Shown here piece by piece: positions 9,111-17,384 of a stretch of DNA of 52,617 nucleotides (position 1 is the first letter of the stretch; every line of letters begins with the position of its first letter). Source of the stretch: Chloroflexi bacterium HGW-Chloroflexi-10 (lineage in GTDB: Bacteria; Chloroflexota; Anaerolineae; Anaerolineales; Anaerolineaceae). The stretch spans positions 1-52,617 of the forward strand of contig PHBZ01000039.1 in assembly GCA_002840755.1 (NCBI GenBank), in the 5' to 3' direction. Both the position numbers and the translations under genes were made by a program. Under the pieces are notes generated by a model. The model was not told the origin of the DNA. It searched no databases and worked only from the letters and a program-made list of their open reading frames with translations.

Positions 9111-9139
9111 AGTATAGCAAATCAAAATTGTCTAGTCAA
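9111..9139 (-). promoter_or_regulatory. Promoter for the PilZ leader and gene
   Basis: On the minus strand: -35 TTGACT (9134-9139), 17-bp spacer, -10 TATACT (9111-9116). Transcription should begin near 9104, giving a leader of about 150 nt. The rest of 8955-9261 holds this leader and the upstream region of the HDOD gene; no further gene was seen in it. Confidence 0.75.
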
Positions 9140-9261
9140 CAACGGTTTGGTGTTTGTAAGTTGAAAGGATAAAAATTGTTTATCCGAACAGACCTTTTTA
9201 AAGACTTTCTTCTTTATGGTAAATTATGTACACTTATAGAGAGAGAAAGTGAGAAAAGTGT

Positions 9262-10089
9262 ATGCTATTTGATTTACAAACCGCCATTGAGAAAGCAGAT
9301 AATTTGCCTACGTTTTCCATGGCAGGTCGAAAAGCATTGGCAATGCTTTCTGAGGAGAATGTCAATCTGGATGAATTGGCAATGATCATTCGTAGTGATC
9401 AGGCGTTAACCTCAAAAATCCTGAGGGCTGTGAATTCTCCGGCTTTTGGTTTGTATCGTGAGATTAAATTAGTTGATGAGGCTTTGCGTTATTTGGGATT
9501 GGTAGAAACAAAAAAACTTGTTTTTGTTGCCACAACCCATTTTCTTTTTGGTGGTACGCAAGATATTGAAACCTGGCGCCATGCTATTCTTACTGGTTAT
9601 ATTGCTGAAACCCTGGCTGAAAAAATTGAACCTAAAATAAATACCAGTGATGCTTACCTGATTGGTTTAATGCATGATATTGGCAAAACCTTTATTGAAA
9701 AGGTGGTTCCAATTGTTTATCGACAGGTTCTGCCTTCCCTTACTGAAGAGTTGGGGAGATTGGATGCTGAGCTTTCCTTATTTGGGATAGACCATACAGA
9801 AATTGGTGCGCAGATGTTGCAATTCTGGAATTTTGATAAACACCTTTGTGACGCGATTGCTTATCACCATTCCGCGGTTTTTGCATTTTCCGACCCTATG
9901 GGACATCTGGCATGGGTAGCTAACCAGGTGGCGCATCTCGCTGATGGACGGGCTTCTGATGAAGCGAAAATTACAGAAAAGACTTTTTCGTTTTTAAACC
10001 TGAAAGAGATAGCGGACTTAGAGAAAATCCGGTCTGAATCATTAAAAAAAGTGGATGATTTTCAAAAGAAATTGGAAGCTTTATTGTAA
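9262..10089 (+). CDS. HDOD domain protein
   Basis: Protein of 275 residues covering an HDOD domain from about residue 10 to 215. Typical elements are the opening 'LPTFSMAGRKALAMLSEENVNLDELAMIIRSDQALTSKILRAVNS' type segment and 'HDIGK' at 138-142. HDOD proteins are a non-catalytic branch of the HD superfamily found in signalling, often tied to c-di-GMP or stress responses, yet here the His-Asp pair is retained. It is transcribed divergently from the PilZ gene. The ribosome binding site is poor (GAGAAA). The actual signal or partner is not visible. Confidence 0.85.
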   Translation: MLFDLQTAIEKADNLPTFSMAGRKALAMLSEENVNLDELAMIIRSDQALTSKILRAVNSPAFGLYREIKLVDEALRYLGLVETKKLVFVATTHFLFGGTQDIETWRHAILTGYIAETLAEKIEPKINTSDAYLIGLMHDIGKTFIEKVVPIVYRQVLPSLTEELGRLDAELSLFGIDHTEIGAQMLQFWNFDKHLCDAIAYHHSAVFAFSDPMGHLAWVANQVAHLADGRASDEAKITEKTFSFLNLKEIADLEKIRSESLKKVDDFQKKLEALL

Positions 10090-10103
10090 TTCCCGAAAAT
10101 TCG

Positions 10104-11048
10104 TTAATTTTCTTCTTTATTTGTTCCTGCGATATCCGATATCTGGCTGCGTACCTGTTTGACACGTTGTTTAATGTGGTCCAGATGGGAATCATTCAAT
10201 GGTTTTTGAACGTGATGTTGGATACTGGCAATACATACGGTGCCTGGGCCAACATGTACACCAATCGCCGGAGTGACAAAACTGATCATCGGTTCGACCC
10301 CTGGCCAAATCTCCGCCAGGTCAGTTTTGACTTGTTGGGCTAATTCCAAGGCATTGGCATGAACAATTCCAATCATTTCAGCCGGGCCAATTTGTTTGGC
10401 AATTTCGAGCAGGCGCTGGTATGCTTTTTTACGGGTGCGCACCATCTCCATTCCGGAAATACCATTATTCATTTTGGTGATTGGTTTTATATCCAATAAA
10501 CTGACTATGCCGTGTTGGACGCTTGTCAGACGCCCGCCACGACGCAAGTATTCCAATGTATCCAGCTTTGCAAAGGCATTGGTTAAGGGGATTTTCTCTT
10601 CAATGGTTTGAACAATTTCTTCCATGCTGGCATTTAAGGCTGCTTTTTGGGCACCTAGAAGCGCTAACAACCCCAATCCCATGGAAAGCTGACCTGAATC
10701 AATTACCCGAACCGGAATAGTGAAAAAATTTTGAGCTGCAATTTTGGCTACATTATAAATATTGCTCAGAGTTTGTGAAATATGAATTGAAATAATTCCT
10801 TCGACACCCTGATCTGCCAGTTTTTGATATGTTTCAATGAATGTGCCTGTACCTGGGGCTGATGTAGTTGGCAGGGGATTGCAATTGGGTAGTTGATCAA
10901 AAAATTCTTCACGAGAAAGTTCCACCCCGTCCAGATAGCTTCTCTCATGCATATTCACAAAACATGGAATAACCGTAATATCATATTGGGAAATAATCGC
11001 CTCTGGCAAATCACAGGTGGAGTCGGTTACGATTTTTATTGTTTGCAT
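10104..11048 (-). CDS. DegV family fatty-acid-binding protein
   Basis: Protein of 314 residues matching DegV/FakB-like proteins over the full length. It opens with 'IKIVTDSTCDLP', has the lipid-head-group 'TSAPGTGTF' loop near residue 60, 'ISIHISQTLSNIYNVAK' near 85-101, and 'LEYLRRGGR' near 160. In the best studied case, FakB proteins hold a fatty acid for phosphorylation by FakA; a FakA gene is not in this window. The frame is open to 11138 but the ATG at 11048 begins the conserved fold and has AAAGAGAA in front. The gene converges with the HDOD gene; only a weak 7-bp hairpin lies between them. Confidence 0.88.
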   Translation of the reverse strand: MQTIKIVTDSTCDLPEAIISQYDITVIPCFVNMHERSYLDGVELSREEFFDQLPNCNPLPTTSAPGTGTFIETYQKLADQGVEGIISIHISQTLSNIYNVAKIAAQNFFTIPVRVIDSGQLSMGLGLLALLGAQKAALNASMEEIVQTIEEKIPLTNAFAKLDTLEYLRRGGRLTSVQHGIVSLLDIKPITKMNNGISGMEMVRTRKKAYQRLLEIAKQIGPAEMIGIVHANALELAQQVKTDLAEIWPGVEPMISFVTPAIGVHVGPGTVCIASIQHHVQKPLNDSHLDHIKQRVKQVRSQISDIAGTNKEEN

Positions 11049-11247
11049 GCTATTCTCTTTCCATGTTGAGTTGATATTGTAATTATAAAAAAAACAGGGA
11101 CAAATAGACGCAATTGTATAATCTTTGTATAAATTCATTTATGGAAAGAGCATAGACATAATACTGGAAGTAGTACCATTAAGGTGTGATGTGCTGCGTG
11201 GGAATGCTGTGTTTCGCTGGCAGGAGAAGTGATGAGCAGCAAAAATA

Positions 11248-11682
11248 TTATTGATTTTGATGTTGTTCTACTATACCCCCTGAGTCTCCGCGGGTGGAGG
11301 GTTGTATGTGAATGCTTTCCATTGATACTTCCTCAATCGCTGGTGTGAGGATGGGAATGATTAATATTTGGCCTATGGCATCGCCAGAGCGGATGAGTAG
11401 CGGTTCATTGGTTGGATTAAATATTTTTACCAGTATTTCTCCCTGGTAACCGGCGTCCACCACTCCGGCACCCAGTAGGTGATTGTTTCTGCCTTTGGGC
11501 TTAAGAATTGCGACATACCCTTGAGGAATCTCCATCGTAATACCGGTGGGAGTGATCCCATGGGTATGCGCTGGAATCAGGGTTTCCTGGCAGGCGTAAA
11601 TATCCAGTCCAGCATCCTGTGGGTTCTTCCGGGTTGGTAAAATAGCAGTAGTATTTAAACGGGCAATTTTTATAGTGTCCAT
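11248..11682 (-). CDS. dUTPase-family protein with unusual motifs 2 and 5
   Basis: Trimeric-type dUTP diphosphatase fold of 144 residues; such enzymes split dUTP to dUMP and pyrophosphate. Motif 1 (DAGLDIYA, 23-30), motif 3 (GAGVVDAGYQGEI, 71-83, with Asp76 and Tyr79 in the catalytic and stacking positions) and motif 4 (GDAIGQILI, 100-108) are good. Motif 2 reads KPKGRNNHLL where PRSGLA is usual, and the C-terminal motif 5 reads RGDSGG without the Phe that normally stacks on uracil. The start at 11682 has GGAGAG in front; the longer frame to 11739 is not needed. It may be a divergent dUTPase or a related nucleotide hydrolase. Confidence 0.8.
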   Translation of the reverse strand: MDTIKIARLNTTAILPTRKNPQDAGLDIYACQETLIPAHTHGITPTGITMEIPQGYVAILKPKGRNNHLLGAGVVDAGYQGEILVKIFNPTNEPLLIRSGDAIGQILIIPILTPAIEEVSMESIHIQPSTRGDSGGIVEQHQNQ

Positions 11683-11853
11683 AGTCTCTCCGTTGAAAAC
11701 AGGTATATTGATTTTACCAGCCGATTGGAGCGGTAACAAAATTGATTTTCAGAAATTTATACCCATTCCAGTAAATTTTCACCGGAAAACTATGATAAGA
11801 TAAATTTACTTTTCCCTGCTCTTTTTATTTATTATCCGGAGCAGGTTTTTGTT

Positions 11854-14800
11854 ATGAAACATATTTTCAAACAGCGATATTTACCAATACTGATTAATAT
11901 ATGGCTGGTGGTTTTGTTTTACACCACCGGATGTTCTGCGCGGGTACCACCGGGGGACAGCCAAATTCCACCATTGCCGGTGGTACAGACTGATACTCAA
12001 GGAAATATGGATACGGATATATTAGTTCATAATATTTTCCAAAACCCCAACTTACGTTTTGATCATATCAGTATACAACAAGGGTTATCTAATTCTGCGG
12101 TTACTGCGGGTGTACAGGATGAACATGGCATAATCTGGTTTGGCACATTTGATGGACTCAATAAATATAATGGATACGAATTTGTTGTTTACCGCCATAA
12201 TTCGGATGATAATTCCAGCATCAGCGACAATATTATTTATGATATGTATGCGGATGGCAAAGGGTCTTTGTGGATTGGGACGGACAATGGTTTGAGCCGT
12301 TTTGATACTCAATTACAGGTTTCTGAGAATTATTATTCTTCTGAATCAGATACAACTACAATTAGTGGCAATGTTATTAATGTGATATACCCCGACCAAA
12401 ATGCGGGTTTGTGGATCGGCACCGAATCCGGATTAAATTTCTTTGACATACAAACCGGAATTTTTTCCCGATATTATATTTTGGATGATGATCGCGGGTC
12501 TGTTTTAGCGAATGTAATTCTTAGTATTTATCAGGATTCTGACGGAATACTTTGGGTTGGGACGGAAGATGGGTTGTATTTATTTAATCCACAGACACAA
12601 ATTTTTCGGCCACCGTCTCCGTCTCTGCGGTCTTACTTTGAATCGGGTGATATGGCGCTAAGAACAATCCAGGAATTGCAAGATGGAAGTCTCTGGTTGG
12701 GAACGAATCAGGGTGTGCTATCCATTAATAATGAGCGTAATGAAGTGCACTGGTATCAAACGCTTAGTTCTGACCAAAACAGTTTAAGTGATGCCACAAT
12801 CATGGATATTTTTGAAGATCGCAATGGAATGATTTGGGTTGCAACAACAAAAGGTTTGAATTTATTCAATTCCGAGCTGAATCAATTTATACAAATCCAA
12901 CGCAGGGCTTATAACCCATATAGCTTGAGTGACAATCTCATCTATCGCATCTTTCAAGATAAATCCGGTATCTTATGGTTTCTAACTGCTGGTGGGGTAG
13001 ATACCTTTAATATCCGGACCAAGCAGTTTTTGCATTATTTTAATATCCCCGAAGAGCCAAATAGCCTGGTGAACAACCTGGTATTATCCATATTGGAAGA
13101 TAAAAATGGTTATTTATGGATCGGCACCGCGAATGGATTGGACCGTCTTGACCGCAAATCTAATCAGTTTCGCCATTTTCTAAATAATAAAAATAATTTT
13201 ACCAGCCTGAGTGATAATTTTATAACCGCTATGCTTGAAGATGCAAATGGCAGTTTGTGGATTGGTACAGACCAGGGTGGTTTAAATTGGTATGATCCAG
13301 CGAATGAAACATTTTTACATTTTCCCAGTAACCCGGCAATGCAAAATAGCCTGAGCAATAATTCCATCAGTGTCATGTTACAAGATAGGGATGGTATTCT
13401 TTGGATTGGAACGGCAACCGGAATGTTAGACCGTATGGATCCCAAGTCCATGAGATTTGAACATTATGTTCTGGAAACCAGTGATCCGGTGAACCAATTG
13501 AAATCCAGAATCCGTGCCATCATCCAAAGCAGAAATGGAGATTTGTGGCTGGGGACCAGTTATGGTCTTTATAGAATGAATCCTGCTACTGCTGAAATTA
13601 TTCGGTTTACGCATGACAGCGCAGAAACCGGAAGTTTAAGTGATGATTTTATTCTTTCTCTCTACGAAGATCGTGAAGGATTAATTTGGATCGGCACGTA
13701 TGGCGGTGGTTTGAATGTATACGACGCTCGTAAAAACACTTTTAAACATTACACGCATACCGACGGTCTGGCGAATGATTCGGTTTACGGAATCCTGGAA
13801 GATACGAGAGGTTATTTGTGGTTAAGCACCAATCACGGCATCTCGCGTTTTTCTCCCCAGGATGAAAGTTTTGTTAATTATGATGTTCGTGATGGTCTGC
13901 AAAGCAATGAATTTAATGAAAGAGCTTATTTTCGGAATTCTGCCGGAGAAATGTTTTTTGGCGGGGTAAATGGTTTAACCACTTTTCATCCGGAGCATAT
14001 TAAAGTAAATTCCATATCACCGGCAACAATATTAACCAGATTGGATGTAGGCGGGCAGCCTGTAGCGAAAGAAATTTCCACAGAATCGCTGCAAACTTTG
14101 ACTTTGAAGTGGCCGGAAAATTTCTTCGAATTCTCATTTGCTGCAGTAAATTATTTTCAACAGGAAGAAAACCAATACGCCTATTTTTTAGAGGGTTTTG
14201 ATAAAACCTGGAATATGAATGGTAGTTTGCGTTTTGGACGTTATACCAATCTTCCCGGTGGTACATATACATTGCATCTGAATGCAGCAAATGAGGATGG
14301 TGTATGGAACCCGAAAACGACCCAGATCACAGTGAATGTTATACCGCCACTTTGGGAAATGCCGTTATTTCAACTGGGAATTGTGCTTCTTGTGGCGATA
14401 ATGGCAGGTGGAAGTTACCTGATGAAAATGCGTAGTATTCAGGTTAGAAACAGTGCATTGGAACAACTGGTTGAAGAACGTACAGCAGAGATTCAGCAGC
14501 GTCAGCACGTGGCTGAAGGGTTGCGGGATGTGCTGTTTTTAATTAATTCTAATCGTTCCCTGGAAGAGAGCCTGAATTTTATCGTGTCTGCGACTCATCG
14601 TTTGACACATGCTGATCATGTACTCCTGTTGGGAATTAGGGTAGAGCCCGTTTCCTGTGTAACCGTGCGGCGTTCACAAAAGAACGCCGGTCAGATTGAT
14701 AACTCGCTGGTTGAAACTGAGTCTGATGAACTCATCCACTGGTTGGCAGAATTGGCAAAATTAGGCGAGTCTTTGGTTGTCTCAAATTTGTATGGGTTTA

Positions 14801-15648
14801 TCCATAGGCGAAATGAAATGCATCTTTTGCAGTTTGTTCATTACCAATCCATGCTGGTTGTCCCTATCCTATCCGGCGATGATTTGTTTGGTAGTTTGAT
14901 TCTGATGTATGAACAGCATCAGGATTTTAATGATGAAGAATTGGAAATGGCAGATTCTTTCGCCGACCAGGCTGCATTGGCAATTGGCAACTCTCAACTG
15001 CGTGAACGAGTGGAACAAATGGCAATTGTGGCGGAGCGTAATCGGTTAGCGCGGGACTTGCACGATGCTGTTACACAAACCTTGTTTTCAGCATCGCTGA
15101 TTTCCGAGGCATTGCCTACTTTATATGAAGCTGATCCCGATGAAGGACGCCAATTATTGACTGAATTGAGCCAGCTCAGCCGCGGAGCTTTGGCTGAGAT
15201 GCGCACCTTATTAATTGAACTGAGGCCTTCAGTTGTGGTGGAGGCAAAACTGCTTGATTTATTCCGGCAATTAGCTGAATCCGCCATTGGTCGAACTGGT
15301 GTGCAAATTAATGTTAAAGTGGAAATTCAGGAGGCTTTGCCGGAGGATGTTCACATCAGTTTCTATCGAATTGCGCAGGAATCATTGAATAATGTGGTTA
15401 AACATGCCCGTGCAAGTCATGTGGATTTATGGCTTACGCCGTTAAATACGCTCAATGGAAGATCTAGCGCTGTGTTATTGATCCGCGATGATGGTATCGG
15501 ATTTGATCCAGCGACGGTCCGAACGGATCGGTTTGGGTTAAAATCAATTCAGGAACGTTCACAATCCATTGGGGCACATTTTTCACTTGAAAGCAGGGAG
15601 GGTTGTGGTACACTGATAAAAGTTGAGTGGCAGGGAAGGTTGCAGTAG
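11854..15648 (+). CDS. Giant propeller sensor histidine kinase (Reg_prop, Y_Y_Y, GAF, HisKA_3)
   Basis: Sensor kinase of 1264 residues. The N-terminus looks like a lipoprotein signal (hydrophobic residues 11-24, then TTGC with Cys27). About fourteen two-component-propeller repeats follow (about 88-710), each with a G-[x]-LW-[x]-GT core, enough for two seven-bladed propellers. A Y_Y_Y domain covers about 735-830, one transmembrane helix about 837-858, a short coiled coil, a GAF domain about 890-1040, a HisKA_3 segment with phosphoacceptor His1070 (RDLHDAV), and HATPase_c to the end (DDGIGFD). Extracellular sensing of carbohydrate-derived ligands is typical of such propellers. The regulator starts one base after its stop. 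The only Shine-Dalgarno-like GGAG lies inside a hairpin arm at 11839-11845. Confidence 0.92.
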   Translation: MKHIFKQRYLPILINIWLVVLFYTTGCSARVPPGDSQIPPLPVVQTDTQGNMDTDILVHNIFQNPNLRFDHISIQQGLSNSAVTAGVQDEHGIIWFGTFDGLNKYNGYEFVVYRHNSDDNSSISDNIIYDMYADGKGSLWIGTDNGLSRFDTQLQVSENYYSSESDTTTISGNVINVIYPDQNAGLWIGTESGLNFFDIQTGIFSRYYILDDDRGSVLANVILSIYQDSDGILWVGTEDGLYLFNPQTQIFRPPSPSLRSYFESGDMALRTIQELQDGSLWLGTNQGVLSINNERNEVHWYQTLSSDQNSLSDATIMDIFEDRNGMIWVATTKGLNLFNSELNQFIQIQRRAYNPYSLSDNLIYRIFQDKSGILWFLTAGGVDTFNIRTKQFLHYFNIPEEPNSLVNNLVLSILEDKNGYLWIGTANGLDRLDRKSNQFRHFLNNKNNFTSLSDNFITAMLEDANGSLWIGTDQGGLNWYDPANETFLHFPSNPAMQNSLSNNSISVMLQDRDGILWIGTATGMLDRMDPKSMRFEHYVLETSDPVNQLKSRIRAIIQSRNGDLWLGTSYGLYRMNPATAEIIRFTHDSAETGSLSDDFILSLYEDREGLIWIGTYGGGLNVYDARKNTFKHYTHTDGLANDSVYGILEDTRGYLWLSTNHGISRFSPQDESFVNYDVRDGLQSNEFNERAYFRNSAGEMFFGGVNGLTTFHPEHIKVNSISPATILTRLDVGGQPVAKEISTESLQTLTLKWPENFFEFSFAAVNYFQQEENQYAYFLEGFDKTWNMNGSLRFGRYTNLPGGTYTLHLNAANEDGVWNPKTTQITVNVIPPLWEMPLFQLGIVLLVAIMAGGSYLMKMRSIQVRNSALEQLVEERTAEIQQRQHVAEGLRDVLFLINSNRSLEESLNFIVSATHRLTHADHVLLLGIRVEPVSCVTVRRSQKNAGQIDNSLVETESDELIHWLAELAKLGESLVVSNLYGFIHRRNEMHLLQFVHYQSMLVVPILSGDDLFGSLILMYEQHQDFNDEELEMADSFADQAALAIGNSQLRERVEQMAIVAERNRLARDLHDAVTQTLFSASLISEALPTLYEADPDEGRQLLTELSQLSRGALAEMRTLLIELRPSVVVEAKLLDLFRQLAESAIGRTGVQINVKVEIQEALPEDVHISFYRIAQESLNNVVKHARASHVDLWLTPLNTLNGRSSAVLLIRDDGIGFDPATVRTDRFGLKSIQERSQSIGAHFSLESREGCGTLIKVEWQGRLQ

Positions 15649-15649
15649 A

Positions 15650-16288
15650 ATGATTGATTCTAAACAAATCCGTGTTGTCATTGTTGATGATCATGATATG
15701 GTACGTAAAGGTCTGGGGACGTATCTGAAAGTACAACCCGATATACGTTTAGTTGCAGAAGCAGATAATGGGGAAGAAGCCCTACGCATCTGTGCGCAGT
15801 ATCATCCGGATGTGGTTCTGATGGACCTGGTAATGCCGAAAATGGGGGGAGCAGAAGCAACCCGCCAGATTCGTGTTCAGTTTCCCGAGGTTCAAGTGAT
15901 AGCTCTGACCAGTTTCCAGGATAAAGACCTGGTTCAAGAAATGCTGCGTGCCGGAGCTATTGGTTATTTATTGAAAAACATAACCGGCTCTGAACTTTCG
16001 GACGCAATTCGGTCCGCCAATCGGGGTCGCCCAACCATGTCTGCTGAAGTTACTCAGGAATTGATTCTTAACAGACATGAATCGGTCCCGGGAGACGATC
16101 TGACCATTCGGGAACGTGAGGTTTTGGCATTAATGGTGGAGGGAATGAGTAACCCGGAAATCGCTAACCGCCTGATAATTTCGCGTTCCACAGCGCGTGC
16201 TCATGTCAGTCACATTCTTAGTAAGTTGGGTGTAACCAACCGTTCGGAAGCGGTTGTCATGGCATTGCGCAAAAAATTAGTTTCCTGA
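15650..16288 (+). CDS. NarL/FixJ-type response regulator
   Basis: DNA-binding response regulator of 212 residues. The receiver has the acidic pair Asp13-Asp14, phosphoacceptor Asp59 (VLMDLVMP) and Lys109 (LLKN). A LuxR-type helix-turn-helix covers about 145-210 (LTIREREVLALM ... RAHVSHILSKL). An in-frame start at 15623 would overlap the kinase; 15650 is preferred because it begins the receiver fold and immediately follows the kinase stop, implying coupled translation. It is the expected phosphotransfer partner of the propeller kinase. Its target genes are not evident. Confidence 0.92.
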   Translation: MIDSKQIRVVIVDDHDMVRKGLGTYLKVQPDIRLVAEADNGEEALRICAQYHPDVVLMDLVMPKMGGAEATRQIRVQFPEVQVIALTSFQDKDLVQEMLRAGAIGYLLKNITGSELSDAIRSANRGRPTMSAEVTQELILNRHESVPGDDLTIREREVLALMVEGMSNPEIANRLIISRSTARAHVSHILSKLGVTNRSEAVVMALRKKLVS

Positions 16289-16369
16289 AACCCATTAAAT
16301 TAAAACAAAATTGTACCGGGAAGATCTGCAGATCCCATGATTGAGCAGTTCTAAAGCAGTCCCTGCAAA

Positions 16370-17281
16370 TTATTCCAACCAGAAAGAAAGATCACGGTTC
16401 ACCAGAACGGAAAGGGTTTGGACATCTTTCTGGAAATAAGTCTTTAGTGCTGCTTTGAACTCCGGTGCGACAGGCTCTCTGCTTGTCCTTTTGGTATTCA
16501 ATGTTTCAATTTTATTGTAAATAATGGAGACAAATTTCATAAAATTAACACCAAAGAGAGATATCACTTTTATGAAAGCCTTATAAATGGATTGTGGGGG
16601 GTGAAATAATTTTGCCAGAAGCGTAGATTTGTTGCTGAAATTTGAATTTACTGGCGGAAATTCAGTCCGCCCGTCGGAAGGTACTCCAATAAACTCCAGA
16701 ATTTTCTCGTAGATTTCTTGAGGTTGTTTGGCAAAATCCTCAAAAATAATAATCAATACCTGATCTCTAGGAAAGATAGTGAGAAGGCGTTCAACATATT
16801 TGCCGAACAATCCCAATTCACCATATAAAATCATCTCGGGTTGACGACAACTGGCGGGAATTTGTTTTCCCTGCCTGCGTTGATCTTGTAATTCCCAGGC
16901 TTTTTCGAGGTTTTCTTCATCTTCCCGTAAAAGACTCAAATTGAGCTGGTGGAAAGATTGGACAAAATTGATTGGGCTGCGCAGCGTAAGGATAATTTTT
17001 GCTTCAGGATTAAATTTTCGGATATTTGTAAAAGCAACCTGGGAATATAAATAAAATGGAGAGGCTTCTCCGATTGCCAGATGGTTAGCCTTTTCAAAAA
17101 CTTTTAAGTAATCCATTTCCGATTTAAAGGTGATTTTTTGCACATTAGGAAAATCAAAAGCAAAGTAGTTTAATTCTTTTACTTCCGACATAAAAATATC
17201 CGGGTGTTCGGAAAGGTAGGAATATAGTGCTGTTGTTCCACAACGAGGCGCTCCTGCAATAAAAAAATTAGGTCTTTTCAT
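16370..17281 (-). CDS. Sulfotransferase family protein
   Basis: Protein of 303 residues with the PAPS-dependent sulfotransferase core: the 5'-phosphosulfate loop APRCGTT at residues 11-17 right after the first strand, and the 3'-phosphate region around 'LRSPINFVQSFHQLNLSLLRED' (split over about 107-128). Such enzymes place sulfate on a carbohydrate, lipid or peptide; the acceptor cannot be told. The C-terminal third (about 225-303) lacks recognised motifs. The ATG at 17281 is chosen over the one at 17326 because the Rossmann-like strand starts there. Its ribosome binding site is weak. It is transcribed in the same direction as the debranching enzyme gene, 103 bases away. Confidence 0.82.
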   Translation of the reverse strand: MKRPNFFIAGAPRCGTTALYSYLSEHPDIFMSEVKELNYFAFDFPNVQKITFKSEMDYLKVFEKANHLAIGEASPFYLYSQVAFTNIRKFNPEAKIILTLRSPINFVQSFHQLNLSLLREDEENLEKAWELQDQRRQGKQIPASCRQPEMILYGELGLFGKYVERLLTIFPRDQVLIIIFEDFAKQPQEIYEKILEFIGVPSDGRTEFPPVNSNFSNKSTLLAKLFHPPQSIYKAFIKVISLFGVNFMKFVSIIYNKIETLNTKRTSREPVAPEFKAALKTYFQKDVQTLSVLVNRDLSFWLE

Positions 17282-17384
17282 ATCCCTACAGTTTTCCTTA
17301 AAGAAAAATATTATCCCGAAAAACACTAAAAAGTGATTATACTCCAGAATAATTTCGCTTCCCGGAGGTGGGTGTTAAACGAAC

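Noticed and set aside
16351..16369. Possible terminator between the response regulator and the sulfotransferase gene
   Set aside because: Only a short 12-bp palindrome around GATCTGCAGATC at about 16324-16335 was seen, without a T tract.
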